Made by a program: the position numbers and the translations under genes | DNA from: Paraburkholderia ribeironis | Lineage (GTDB): Bacteria; Pseudomonadota; Gammaproteobacteria; Burkholderiales; Burkholderiaceae | Direction of reading: 5' to 3' | NCBI RefSeq assembly: GCF_900019265.1 | Contig: NZ_CYGX02000044.1 | Coordinates: 1-64,000, forward strand | Length of the DNA: 64,000 bases | The notes under the pieces: generated by a model | Told to the model about the DNA's origin: nothing | What the model saw: only the letters and a program-made list of their open reading frames with translations | The model's database searches: none | Shown: one piece after another, positions 44,860-53,501 of the stretch | Numbering within the stretch: the first letter of the stretch is position 1 | How the letters are laid out: every line of letters begins with the position of its first letter

Positions 44860-45576
44860 TCTACGTCGTGCCGTGGCTGCGTCGAAGGTGCGATCTTTCG
44901 ACGCGTCAAAGCCCGCGGCATATGCCGCAGCGTGGTTGCGCTGAACAGCCTCGATCCTGGCGCAGGCAGCCAGTTGGAGATTGTTGCGAGATCAAGAAGC
45001 GGGCGGGTGAACTTCGACCAATGTCATTGAAAAACCGGACAAAAATTTAATGACATTGCTTTCACGACTGCGGGCGCCGCAGATTAATCTTGCACCAAAG
45101 CAGAAATCACTGGTCAATTGGCTGGATTGGGCGCTCTCCGCCGACTGCCTACTACACATAGCGTTTGAAAATGGCTCGTTGCCCGATAAATGAGCGATGT
45201 CGTCAATGCAACCGGGGCCGCACTTCGAAGATCATGGGGTCACTCCAACTTGGCGGTCCTATAGAGCAAAATCTGCTGCAGTTTACTTCGAACCTTCGTA
45301 TGAGTCAGTGAGTAGCACTGGTCATAGACACTGGCGCTGACGTGAATTTGTCGCAAAGCCTACGTTTTTTTTCGGTTAGTATCCTAGGCGCGCGCAGAGG
45401 GACGTTGTTGTCTTTGTCGCGCCTATCCTACATCGCAGCTGCGATTTGTCCGTTTTGTCGACGCGCGTGCACTTATGGCGTCCGAATTCGCCGTGGCCAG
45501 CGCGAATGTGGCGTCGCCATTGTGTCGAGCCGTGTGTCCGACGGCGTTGGCGAGCTATCGCCGGAGCTTAAATCTA
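44860..45576. other. Upstream region of nifA
   Basis: About 700 bases. A 10-bp perfect inverted repeat lies at 45021-45060. I see no convincing -24/-12 element or TGT-N10-ACA site before nifA, so nifA is perhaps not autoregulated by NifA here. The region from 45342 upward is an open frame, and codons 45475-45576 are in frame with nifA; they could be an N-terminal extension of about 34 residues if the start is at 45475. Confidence 0.4.
45021..45060. repeat. 10-bp perfect inverted repeat
   Basis: CAATGTCATT (45021-45030) and AATGACATTG (45051-45060) are exact reverse complements separated by 20 bases. The spacing is too wide for a terminator hairpin, and there is no T-run. It could be a dyad binding site for a regulator upstream of nifA, or facing terminal pieces of a lost insertion sequence. 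Nothing else supports either. Confidence 0.6.
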
Positions 45577-47223
45577 ATGCCGCATTTTCATGTCAATGAG
45601 AGCCCTCGCGATTTCGATGTGGTATACGAAGTAGTAAAGACGCTGGTCTCGTCCCGGGACGCTGAGCAGACGTTGGATACATCCCTGCGCTATCTGTCAT
45701 ATGCGCTCGGCTGGCGCTCCGCGTTCATCGCCGTCGCGGAGCCGGACGGACATCTCGGCGGTCTATGTAGCACTGGATTGTCAGACGGCTGGCGCGAACG
45801 TGCGCGCTTTTTGGCCGGTGAAGGGATCGTAGGACGCATACACACGAGCGACTCCGCCGTGATCGTGCCCAAGTTGGATGATGAACCGCTTTTCGTGGAC
45901 CGCATGGGGGCCGTCGGTGGATCCGACGGTGAGCATGTCGCTTTACTTGGGACACCGATCCGGCACGAAGGGCGGCCGCTCGGCGTGCTTGTTGCATTTT
46001 GCGAGAATCCGGACGGGAAGCGCGTTTTCGCGAGCGACCTCCAACTTATGAAAGTCGTTGCGGCGCCGATGGGGCAGGCACTCTTGCTTGATCGTGAGGC
46101 GAGCCCAATGCGCAACGGCGCGCAGGAGGAGTTCAGGCGCCGGGCAAAGGCGATTCCTCCTTTGCATCAGCTCGATAACGCGATCGGCGGGTCTGCAACT
46201 ATGCAGAATGTGTTCTCGCAGATTCATCAGGTCGCGCCTGCGAGAACGACGGTGCTCTTGCGCGGCGAGACCGGCACCGGCAAGGAGGTGATCGCGCGTG
46301 CGATCTGTAGTCTATCCCCGCGCAAGGACCAGCCATTCGTCTCGGTGAACTGTGCGGCGCTCACGGAAACACTGCTGGAAAGTGAGTTGTTCGGCCACGA
46401 GAAGGGCGCGTTCACGGGTGCGCAATGTCAACGCAAGGGGCGCTTCGAACTGGCGCACGGCGGGACACTTTTCCTCGACGAGATCGGCGATATCTCGCCG
46501 TCTTTCCAAGCAAAACTCCTGCGCGTTCTGCAGGAGCGAGAGTTCGAACGGGTAGGCGGCGCGACGCCCGTGCGAGTCGACGTGAGGCTGATCGTTGCGA
46601 CGAACCGCAATCTGGAGCGAATGGTGAAGGATGGCGAATTCCGCGCGGATCTGTATTACCGCATTAACGTCGTGAGCATTCATTTGCCGCCGCTGCGTGA
46701 GAGGAGAGAGGACATTCCGGCGATGGCGCAGTACTTCCTTGATCGCTTTAACCGTGACAACGGTCGCTCGGTGCGCTTCAGCGACGAAGCGTTGTGCGTT
46801 CTTTCGAGCTGTTACTGGCCCGGTAACGTGCGTGAGCTGGAGAACTGTGTTGAGCGGACTGCCACGATGACGCGTTACGACACGATAGATCGCTTTTCAT
46901 TTCTCTGTGAGACCGACCGGTGTCTCACGAAGGTACTGCATCACATAGAGCGAGTAGACGCAGTACGTCCCGCTCGCCCGTCGAACGTCACGACCAGCGA
47001 AGCGTCAAACTCTTTTGGGTGCGTCGACGCAGTTGAGCGCAACGGTGGCAGGGTCGATGTGCCGGAGGGTGGCGACAGACCGGAGGGCGAACGCGAGCGG
47101 CTCGTCTGGGCAATGGAGCGCTGTGGCTGGGTGCAGGCGAAGGCTGCACGGCTCCTTCACATCACGCCGCGGCAGATTGGTTATGCGCTGCGCAAGCACG
47201 GGATCAAGCTACGTCGCTTCTGA
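45577..47223 (+). CDS. nifA: Nitrogen-fixation sigma-54 activator NifA
   Basis: A 548 aa enhancer-binding protein: N-terminal GAF domain (LDTSLRYLSYALGWRSAFIA onward), the AAA+ domain with Walker A LRGETGTGKEVIARA, the sigma-54 contact GAFTGA (ELFGHEKGAFTGAQ), Walker B GTLFLDEIGD, and a C-terminal Fis-type helix-turn-helix (QAKAARLLHITPRQIGYALR). CYWPGNVRELENC (Cys-x11-Cys) and CETDRC (Cys-x4-Cys) mark the oxygen-sensitive rhizobial type of NifA that needs no NifL. The start is placed at 45577; the ATG at 45475 (582 aa) has no better ribosome binding site. It should activate the -24/-12 promoters listed below. Confidence 0.95.
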   Translation: MPHFHVNESPRDFDVVYEVVKTLVSSRDAEQTLDTSLRYLSYALGWRSAFIAVAEPDGHLGGLCSTGLSDGWRERARFLAGEGIVGRIHTSDSAVIVPKLDDEPLFVDRMGAVGGSDGEHVALLGTPIRHEGRPLGVLVAFCENPDGKRVFASDLQLMKVVAAPMGQALLLDREASPMRNGAQEEFRRRAKAIPPLHQLDNAIGGSATMQNVFSQIHQVAPARTTVLLRGETGTGKEVIARAICSLSPRKDQPFVSVNCAALTETLLESELFGHEKGAFTGAQCQRKGRFELAHGGTLFLDEIGDISPSFQAKLLRVLQEREFERVGGATPVRVDVRLIVATNRNLERMVKDGEFRADLYYRINVVSIHLPPLRERREDIPAMAQYFLDRFNRDNGRSVRFSDEALCVLSSCYWPGNVRELENCVERTATMTRYDTIDRFSFLCETDRCLTKVLHHIERVDAVRPARPSNVTTSEASNSFGCVDAVERNGGRVDVPEGGDRPEGERERLVWAMERCGWVQAKAARLLHITPRQIGYALRKHGIKLRRF

Positions 47224-47300
47224 CACCTGGCGAGGCCTGTGACCACGCCTGCATGCTTCCCATATTGCGACTGGCGGTATGCGAAGTCGCAGCCCATGCC

Positions 47301-47336
47301 GGGTGTGCTGGTCCCACAGGGTGTGCTCGTCCCACA
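47301..47336 (+). repeat. Tandem 18-bp repeats, each a small palindrome, between nifA and nifE
   Basis: Two direct repeats (47301-47318 and 47319-47336) differ at one base: GGGTGTGCTGGTCCCACA and GGGTGTGCTCGTCCCACA. Each contains TGTG-N7-CACA, a dyad near the NifA site TGT-N10-ACA but one base too short (TGT-N9-ACA). They lie about 165 bases upstream of the nifE -24/-12 element. They could be a variant upstream activator site, or stem-loop DNA at the nifA 3' end. No exact TGT-N10-ACA was found in this interval. Confidence 0.5.
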
Positions 47337-47498
47337 CCGTCACAAAAACCAAATGGAATGAGGACGTTGGCCAGGCTTTCGTCTGTCGCATCATGGAGCT
47401 GTGTCGCAATCCATTCAACTCTGTCAAAGCAGGTCACAATGACGACAATTTCTACAGCAGCGTGGTGCCGCGATGGCGACTCATGCGGGCTGCGGCGG

Positions 47499-47514
47499 TG
47501 GTACGCAACTTGCC
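47499..47514 (+). promoter_or_regulatory. Sigma-54 (-24/-12) promoter of nifE
   Basis: TGGTACG-CAAC-TTGCC fits the consensus TGGYACR-N4-TTGCW except the last base. The GG and GC pairs are separated by 10 bases as required. It lies 36 bases before the nifE start, giving a short leader. It should drive nifE-nifN-nifX and the following genes under NifA control. Confidence 0.85.
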
Positions 47515-47549
47515 AGTAGTCATGGACCTCCTATTCTCAGGACTCTACG

Positions 47550-49043
47550 ATGTGGTTCAAGGCTAGGACTGCAGATGTTTTCGACGAGCCCGGTTGTGCG
47601 AAGAACCGGGCAAAGAGCGAGAGCGAGCGCAAGCAAGGCTGCGCGAAGCAACTCTCGCCAGGGGCTGCGGCGGGCGGCTGTGCATTCGACGGGGCGCGGA
47701 TTGCACTCCAGCCAGTGGTTGACGTTGCGCATCTCGTGCACGGGCCGATTGCGTGCGAAGGTAACTCCTGGGATAACCGCCATGCGGCTTCGTCGGGACC
47801 GACGCTCTACCGTACGGGTTTCACGACCGATATCACTGAGCTGGATGTGATCTATGGCGGCGAGAGGAGGCTCTTCAGGAGTGTGCGCGAGATCATCGAA
47901 AAATTCGATCCACCCGCCGTGTTCGTCTATCAGACGTGCGTGACCGCACTGATCGGCGACGACATAGAGGCAGTGTGCAAGCACGCGTCTGAAAAGTTCG
48001 GCAAGCCCGTCATACCCGTGAACGCCCCCGGTTTCGCGGGATCGAAGAACTTCGGCAACAAACTCGGGGGCGAGGCGATTCTCGATTACGTGATCGGCAC
48101 TCGCGAGCCGACGCACACGACGCCTTTCGACATCAACATCATCGGCGAATACAACCTCTCGGGTGAGTTGTGGCAGACGAAACCGCTCTTCGACGCGCTC
48201 GGTATCCGTATCCTGTCTTGCATCTCCGGCGACGGCCGCTACAGTGAGATCGCGAGTGCGCACCGCGCGAAGGTCAACATGGTGGTGTGCTCGAAGTCGA
48301 TGATCAACATCGCGACAAAGATGCAGCAGCGCTACGGGGTTCCGTACTTTGAGGGTTCGTTCTACGGAATCGGCGACATGAGCGACGCGCTGCGCCGCGT
48401 CGCGAGGCTGCTGGTGCAGCAGGGTGCACCCGAGGACCTCCTCGCGCGTACTGAGCGCTTGATTGAGGCAGAAGAGGCGCGCGCATGGGCGCGCATTGCG
48501 CCGTACAGGGAGCGCCTCGATGGCAAGCGGGTGCTGCTGATCACAGGCGGCGTGAAGTCCTGGTCGGTTGTGGCGGCGTTGCAGGAGGTGGGGCTCGAGA
48601 TCGTCGGCACGAGTGTGAAGAAGAGCACGGAGGGGGACAAGGAGAGGATCAAGGAGATCATGGGCGACGACGCGCGCATGGTCGACAATATGACGGCACG
48701 CGAAATGTACAAGATGCTCTGCGACGCAAAGGCCGACATCATGCTGTCAGGTGGGCGCTCGCAGTTTGTCGCGCTTAAGGCGCGCATGCCATGGCTCGAC
48801 GTCAACCAGGAACGCCATCATCCATACGCGGGGTATGAGGGCATTGTCGAGTTGGTGCACGAGATCGACCGCGCGATCCATAACCCGGTCTGGCAGCAGG
48901 TGCGTATTCCGGCGCCGTGGGATGACGACGGCGAGGGGCTCGGTGCCGGGCGGGCGCAGTTCCCGGAGCACATGACGCGGGTGCCGCCGCGCGCAAGCGA
49001 GCAGGATTGCGCGATCGGCCTTCGCCCGGGCGTCGCGGCCTAA
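47550..49043 (+). CDS. nifE: FeMo-cofactor scaffold protein NifE
   Basis: A 497 aa NifE. The N-terminus VFDEPGCAKNRAKSESERK, then PGAAAGGCAFDGARIALQPV and IACEGNSWDNRHAASSGP, and RLFRSVREIIEKFDPPAVFV are standard NifE segments, with the conserved cysteines seen in Cys-rich motifs. NifE with NifN forms the scaffold where the NifB cofactor is matured to FeMo-co. The start at 47550 matches other NifE N-termini (about 10 residues before the first Cys). First gene of the nifENX operon behind the sigma-54 promoter. Confidence 0.97.
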   Translation: MWFKARTADVFDEPGCAKNRAKSESERKQGCAKQLSPGAAAGGCAFDGARIALQPVVDVAHLVHGPIACEGNSWDNRHAASSGPTLYRTGFTTDITELDVIYGGERRLFRSVREIIEKFDPPAVFVYQTCVTALIGDDIEAVCKHASEKFGKPVIPVNAPGFAGSKNFGNKLGGEAILDYVIGTREPTHTTPFDINIIGEYNLSGELWQTKPLFDALGIRILSCISGDGRYSEIASAHRAKVNMVVCSKSMINIATKMQQRYGVPYFEGSFYGIGDMSDALRRVARLLVQQGAPEDLLARTERLIEAEEARAWARIAPYRERLDGKRVLLITGGVKSWSVVAALQEVGLEIVGTSVKKSTEGDKERIKEIMGDDARMVDNMTAREMYKMLCDAKADIMLSGGRSQFVALKARMPWLDVNQERHHPYAGYEGIVELVHEIDRAIHNPVWQQVRIPAPWDDDGEGLGAGRAQFPEHMTRVPPRASEQDCAIGLRPGVAA

Positions 49044-49064
49044 GTACAGCGGAGAGCCGACATC

Positions 49065-50426
49065 ATGGCAATAGTCGTCGAATCAGAGAAAGCCTGCACG
49101 GTCAACCCGCTCAAAATGAGCCAACCGCTCGGCGCGAGCTATGCGGCCATGGGGCTCGACGCATGCATGCCGGTGATGCACGGCTCGCAGGGCTGCACGT
49201 CGTTCGGCCTCGTGCTGCTGGTGCGCCATTTCAAAGAGGCAGTCCCGCTGCAGACTACGGCGATGAATGAGGTCACCACCATTCTGGGCGGATATGAGAA
49301 CGTCGAGACGGCACTGCTGAACATTCGCAAGCGTGCGGCGCCGAAAATCATCGTGCTCTGCTCGACGGGGCTGACTGAGACGAGCGGGGAAGACATCGTG
49401 GGTCATCTCGCGATGGTGCGCAAACGCAAGCCCGAGTTGAACGACACCGAACTCGTCTACGTATCGACGCCAGACTATATTGGCGCCTTCGAGGACGGCT
49501 ACAAGCATGCTATTACGGCGATCGTGAAGACACTCGTTAAGCCGCTGCCGACCGTTCACCGACAGGTCAACCTGCTTCCCGGCAGTCATCTATCGCCAGG
49601 TGATATCGACGAGCTGCGCGAAATCGTCGGTGCATTTGGGCTAGACCCGATCGTACTGCCGGACGTCTCGGGTTCGCTCGATGGCCACGTTGCTCCTGAC
49701 TGGCGCGGGACCACGCTGGGCGGAACTACGCTTGATCAGATCCGTGCGGCGGGTGCTTCGGCCTTCACAATCGGCGTGGGCGAGCAAACGCGCGAGGCTG
49801 CGCAGGCGCTGGAGACGCTAGCTGGCACGCCGTTCGAAATTTTTGAGCGGCTTACAGGACTGGAGCCCAACGACCGGCTCTTGCAGCGCCTCGCGCAACT
49901 GTCGGGCCGGACGGTTCCGGCGAAGTACCGCCGGCAGCGCAGCCAACTGCTCGATGCGATGCTGGACGGCCACTTTTACACCGGCGGCATCAAGGTGGCC
50001 CTCGGCGCGGAACCGGACTTGCTGCTTGCAATCGGTTCGCTGCTGCAAGAAATGGGCGCCGAACTGTCGGTCTGCGTCAGCACGACCACATCGGCGTCGC
50101 ATGCGCTACTGCCGGCGAGCGAGGTGATGCTCGGTGATCTGGAAGACATGGCTCGAGGTGCGAGCGGTTGCGATCTGCTCGTCACGCATTCGCACGGCCG
50201 GCAGATGGCCGCGCGCCTCGGCAAGCCACTCATGCGCGTAGGCTTTCCCGTGTTCGACCGCCTCGGCAACGCACATCGTTGCCAGATCGGCTATCGAGGC
50301 ACGATGAATCTCATCCTCGAGGTCGCAAATCTGATGATCGAGCAGATTACGCACCACCATCCGGGCGACTGGGCGCTTCCGCAAGCGTCGGTCGATCTTG
50401 CTGCGGCAATCCCGCGCGTGAAGTGA
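49065..50426 (+). CDS. nifN: FeMo-cofactor scaffold protein NifN
   Basis: A 453 aa NifN: SEKACTVNPLKMSQPLGASY, HGSQGCTSFGLVLLVRHFKE, TAMNEVTTILGGYENVETAL and LCSTGLTETSGEDIVG are diagnostic. It follows nifE after 22 bases. It forms the alpha2beta2 NifEN complex. The length is normal. There is no NifN-NifB or NifN-NifX fusion; the protein ends before nifX. Confidence 0.97.
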   Translation: MAIVVESEKACTVNPLKMSQPLGASYAAMGLDACMPVMHGSQGCTSFGLVLLVRHFKEAVPLQTTAMNEVTTILGGYENVETALLNIRKRAAPKIIVLCSTGLTETSGEDIVGHLAMVRKRKPELNDTELVYVSTPDYIGAFEDGYKHAITAIVKTLVKPLPTVHRQVNLLPGSHLSPGDIDELREIVGAFGLDPIVLPDVSGSLDGHVAPDWRGTTLGGTTLDQIRAAGASAFTIGVGEQTREAAQALETLAGTPFEIFERLTGLEPNDRLLQRLAQLSGRTVPAKYRRQRSQLLDAMLDGHFYTGGIKVALGAEPDLLLAIGSLLQEMGAELSVCVSTTTSASHALLPASEVMLGDLEDMARGASGCDLLVTHSHGRQMAARLGKPLMRVGFPVFDRLGNAHRCQIGYRGTMNLILEVANLMIEQITHHHPGDWALPQASVDLAAAIPRVK

Positions 50427-50476
50427 AAAATCCGGGCGTCGCGGCCACCACATGAACGTCATGAGGAAATCATCGC

Positions 50477-50893
50477 ATGAAAATCGCATTTGCCACGCAG
50501 GATAAGGTGCATGTCGACGCGCACTTCGGCTGGGCGAAAAGCATTGTCATCTTCGACGTGACAGCAGAGGGCCACACGTTCGTCGAGGCCTTTGATTTTG
50601 ATGGCAAGCTGGAGGACGACGGCGACGAGGACAAGCTCGCGCCGAAGCTCGAAGCGATCCACGGCTGCGCGATCCTGTACGTTGCCGCTATCGGTGGTTC
50701 GGGCGCGGCGCGCGTGGTGGCGCTCAAGGTCCATCCAGTCAAGGTGTCACAGCCAGAGCCGATCGAAGACATCCTGATCAAGCTGAGGGAGGTCTTGAGA
50801 GGCACCCCACCGCCGTGGTTGCGCAAGGCGCTCACCAAAAATGCTGCCAGATCATACGATTTTGCAGAGGATGACGAGGCATCTCATGGCTAA
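50477..50893 (+). CDS. nifX: FeMo-cofactor carrier protein NifX
   Basis: A 138 aa NifX-type protein starting MKIAFATQDKVHVDAHFGWA, with LYVAAIGGSGAARVVALKVH. NifX binds NifB-co and the VK cluster and passes them within the NifEN system. It is 51 bases after nifN. The acidic end RSYDFAEDDEASHG is usual for the family. Confidence 0.93.
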   Translation: MKIAFATQDKVHVDAHFGWAKSIVIFDVTAEGHTFVEAFDFDGKLEDDGDEDKLAPKLEAIHGCAILYVAAIGGSGAARVVALKVHPVKVSQPEPIEDILIKLREVLRGTPPPWLRKALTKNAARSYDFAEDDEASHG

Positions 50894-50966
50894 AGCCGTT
50901 GTCGACAAGATCGCCGCGCTTGCGGACAGCGACGCCCGCGGTGCAGCGTTTGACAGGGAGGACATG

Positions 50967-51164
50967 ATGAATGACTCGCAAGAACTGAAGGCGCGCCTGA
51001 AAAAACTCAATACGCGGGCCATACAGACCAAGATGGATTTGCACGACCTGTCGGAAGAGCTGCCGACCAATTGGGAACGCATACTGATCGTTGCCCAGCG
51101 CTGTCACGACGCGCACGCCGCGCTAATGGACGCGCGCAAGGCTGCAGCGGCGGCTTCTTGGTGA
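50967..51164 (+). CDS. Small nif-associated protein, CCE_0567 family
   Basis: A 65 aa helical protein: ELKARLKKLNTRAIQTKMDL and HDLSEELPTNWERI match the small CCE_0567-type protein found next to nifX in many diazotrophs; its function is unknown. AGGGAGG lies 5-6 nt before the ATG at 50967 (50964 is also ATG). A longer in-frame start at 50886 would overlap the end of nifX and add 27 residues that I do not recognise. Usually a DUF269 (NifX-associated) gene of about 150 residues lies between nifX and this gene; here it is absent. Confidence 0.75.
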   Translation: MNDSQELKARLKKLNTRAIQTKMDLHDLSEELPTNWERILIVAQRCHDAHAALMDARKAAAAASW

Positions 51165-51182
51165 ACCGCCCGGGAGCCTGAT

Positions 51183-51482
51183 ATGAGCGATACCTTCAGC
51201 GTGAAGCTACCTGGCGGCGAGATGTGGACACCGACCTTTGTCTCCACACTCGATGAGCAGAAATGCATCGGCTGCGGACGGTGCTTTCGGGTGTGTTCTC
51301 GTGGTGTCCTCCAGCTCGTTGGTGTGAGCGAGGGTGGCGACCTTATTCCGCTCGATGACGATGACGAAGAGTACGAAAAGAAAGTCATGACTATCGCGCA
51401 CCGGGAGTTGTGCATCGGCTGCACTGCATGCGCGCAGATCTGCCCGAAAAAGTGTTACAGACACGCGGCAGTTCAGGTCTGA
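51183..51482 (+). CDS. fdxB: Nif-specific ferredoxin III (FdxB type)
   Basis: A 99 aa 2x[4Fe-4S] ferredoxin. The first cluster motif is QKCIGCGRCFRVC and the second is ELCIGCTACAQICPKKC. The preceding GGEMWTPTFVSTLDEQKC is the signature of nif-specific ferredoxin III in nifENX operons. It sits 18 bases after the CCE_0567-like gene. It probably supplies electrons for cofactor synthesis. Confidence 0.92.
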   Translation: MSDTFSVKLPGGEMWTPTFVSTLDEQKCIGCGRCFRVCSRGVLQLVGVSEGGDLIPLDDDDEEYEKKVMTIAHRELCIGCTACAQICPKKCYRHAAVQV

Positions 51483-51492
51483 GCGAGAGAAG

Positions 51493-52068
51493 ATGGCCAC
51501 GGATTTCCACGCGACGTTGATGCGCCACGCGATAGACGCTAACGACTCCACGGTCCTTGCGCTCGCTGGCGTTCTCTCAGCGGCGTTCGACGAAGCCGGC
51601 GTGCACACATTGCCCATCCGCGGACTGGACGCGGACGAGACCCGGTGGCTGCTTGCGCGCTGGTTTCCCGGCGTCGACAGTGCACTATCCTTGCAACTGG
51701 GCGCATCGACTGTGGCGTGGCGACGAGGATCGCGTTACGACGACGTCGAAGAAATCGTAGCCTTGTTCAAGGCGCATGCTGAACCGTGCGCAGGCACAAC
51801 CAGCGAGGTCCATTGCATTTCCCATGCGCTGGCCTGCGCCTGTGTGGGGAAAAAACACCTGTGGCAGGACTTGCGGCTTCCTTCTCGGAGCGAATTGTCG
51901 GCGCTGCTGGGCTACTGGTTTCCACGGCTCGCTGAAAAAAACGTCCACGGCATGAAGTGGAAAAAATTCCTCTACAAGCAACTGTGCGAGCGCGAGGCGT
52001 TGATTATCTGCAAGGCTTCAAACTGCGCAGATTGTGCCGATTTCGCGGATTGCTTCGGGCCGGAATGA
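51493..52068 (+). CDS. nifQ: Molybdenum-donation protein NifQ
   Basis: A 191 aa NifQ with the conserved Cys motif C-x4-C-x2-C-x5-C near the end (CKASNCADCADFADC), which binds the [Mo-3Fe-4S] cluster. Further family segments are GMKWKKFLYKQLCEREALII and HLWQDLRLPSRSELSALL. It gives Mo to FeMo-co synthesis. It ends the nifENX operon and is followed by an IS66 remnant. Confidence 0.94.
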   Translation: MATDFHATLMRHAIDANDSTVLALAGVLSAAFDEAGVHTLPIRGLDADETRWLLARWFPGVDSALSLQLGASTVAWRRGSRYDDVEEIVALFKAHAEPCAGTTSEVHCISHALACACVGKKHLWQDLRLPSRSELSALLGYWFPRLAEKNVHGMKWKKFLYKQLCEREALIICKASNCADCADFADCFGPE

Positions 52069-52278
52069 AGATCTGGCTGTCCAGATAGCTAACCTGCAGG
52101 CCCGCGCGCACCGTTTGCGTGCGAGCCGGTGACTGAATTCGCAAGCCACACGAAGTCTACTCCTTCCCGTCGAAATGATTGAAGAGAGCGTCAGACTATG
52201 CCGAATGCGCAAACCGCATCGCATGACCAAGAGTGAATGATACGATTTGCTTCGACATAGCGCGGGATTCGGCATGAA

Positions 52279-52413
52279 CTGCAAAGCTTGATGGCATCGA
52301 CGCCGGAGGCGTATCTGCGCCATGTGCTTGCACGCATCGCCGATCATCCGATCAACCGGATCAACGGACTGTTACCCCGGCGAGCTGCCGGGGCGCTGAG
52401 TCAAGCCACGTAG
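52279..52413 (+). pseudogene. IS66-family transposase C-terminal fragment
   Basis: The + strand reads AYLRHVLARIADHPINRING then LLPRRAAGALS, the standard C-terminal end of the IS66 transposase (normally EAYLRHVLxRIADHPINRIDELLPWNVA). KLDGID, in another frame just before it, is the preceding IS66 sequence, so a one-base frameshift also exists. Everything upstream is missing. It marks an old insertion just behind nifQ. A GC-rich 7-bp stem (CCCCGGC/GCCGGGG, 52375-52393) is coding sequence of this fragment, not a terminator. Confidence 0.7.
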
Positions 52414-52742
52414 TCGATTGGTTCGTCTGCGCAATCCAGGACAATCGAGTGCATGCGGATCTCGCACCAGGCCTTGAACATCTTTGGCGTCCGGCTTCGC
52501 GGCCAGAGATGCTCGTCGACACACCAGTCCGCCAGCATGCGCTCGAAGATGGTCTGCCAGTGCTTCTGAAGCCAGTGTCCGGCCGTGACCTCCGGATAAG
52601 CATCCGATGCGGGAACCAGAAAAGCGTTGGTGTCCTCGCCGACTTGCTCCAGCGTCAATGCCATGCCCGGCGCGGAATCAACGCCGTTGATCCAGTCAAC
52701 GAACGGAGCCTTCGGCACCACGATGGCGACTACTCGGTTCAT
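52401..52742 (-). CDS. Conserved hypothetical protein, 113 aa
   Basis: A 113 aa protein: MNRVVAIVVPKAPFVDWING, then LTLEQVGEDTNAFLVPA, GHWLQKHWQTIFERMLADWC and PRSRTPKMFKAWCEIRMHS. I recognise the layout as a small bacterial hypothetical protein of unknown function, but cannot name a family. The start is placed at 52742; the frame is open 24 bases further. It ends inside the IS66 remnant on the other strand. It could be the last gene transcribed with nifV-fixX, but the 195-base gap to 52938 leaves that open. Confidence 0.6.
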   Translation of the reverse strand: MNRVVAIVVPKAPFVDWINGVDSAPGMALTLEQVGEDTNAFLVPASDAYPEVTAGHWLQKHWQTIFERMLADWCVDEHLWPRSRTPKMFKAWCEIRMHSIVLDCADEPIDYVA

Positions 52743-52937
52743 GACTAAACGTGGGTCCACTCGCACCTCGCTGTTTCAGATTCGAAAGCCGCCATGCTAA
52801 TACAAGACGGTCATGAAGCCACGCTTACGTTCAAGCGATACTGAAATGATCGCCAAGAACTTGCATGGAGTTCTGCCATAGCCGCGCTGGGGACACGTTG
52901 GTTGGCAATCTGCCAGATTGTTGATCTGCCCTGGCGA

Positions 52938-53423
52938 TTATCGGGACCCGGACTGAGCGAGCAAGGCTTCTACGACGTCCAGGCCTACGCAATCGATCGG
53001 ATCCAGCCTGCGCAGCTTGGCGATCAGCTTCAGTGCAACGGCGCGTTCACCACGCCGCACGCTGATGAACGCGAGCGCCTTTAGCGTGAAGAGCCAGAAG
53101 CGGCCCGGCCCAGGAATGGTGAAGTCGGCGTCGCCCGGCTGTACCGCACACCAGTCGCTGTCGAGCGACGCTTGCCGGGCGGCGACCGCCAAAGCCTTGG
53201 TGGCGACCCCCTGCGCCTCGCCAAGTTCACCCCGGTTCGCATGGAACTTATACAGCAGATAGTAGGGTGGCAGGCAGCGCGGATACGACAGAACCGTGGT
53301 CCACAATACGGCGGCCACCTCGTCTTTGCCGCGGCCGCGGGTTCGGTCGATCAGCTGTAGCACGGCGGGTGGGACGTCGCCGCCGAAGAGGTCGGTCGAT
53401 TCGATACCGGTAAGGAGGTTCAT
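52938..53423 (-). CDS. TPR-like protein at the end of the fixABCX operon
   Basis: A 161 aa helical protein. Repeats of TPR type are seen in YYLLYKFHANRGELGEAQGV and ALAFISVRRGERAVALKLIA, followed by RRLDPIDCVGLDVVEALLAQ. A gene of this kind commonly follows fixX in beta- and gamma-proteobacterial diazotrophs; its function is unknown, and it may help FixABCX assembly. It lies 78 bases after the fixX stop. No signal peptide or membrane segment is seen. Confidence 0.7.
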   Translation of the reverse strand: MNLLTGIESTDLFGGDVPPAVLQLIDRTRGRGKDEVAAVLWTTVLSYPRCLPPYYLLYKFHANRGELGEAQGVATKALAVAARQASLDSDWCAVQPGDADFTIPGPGRFWLFTLKALAFISVRRGERAVALKLIAKLRRLDPIDCVGLDVVEALLAQSGSR

Positions 53424-53501
53424 TAAGTTGCTCTGATATGGATGAGGCTCCCGACCGCTTTTGCCGCGGCCGGAAGCCGATGTGATAATGGATATGTTTG
53501 T

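Noticed and set aside
52375..52393. Perfect 7-bp stem, 5-nt loop, as terminator of the nifQ or the convergent fix operon
   Set aside because: It falls within the IS66 coding remnant and has no following T-run. It is more simply GC-rich transposase sequence.
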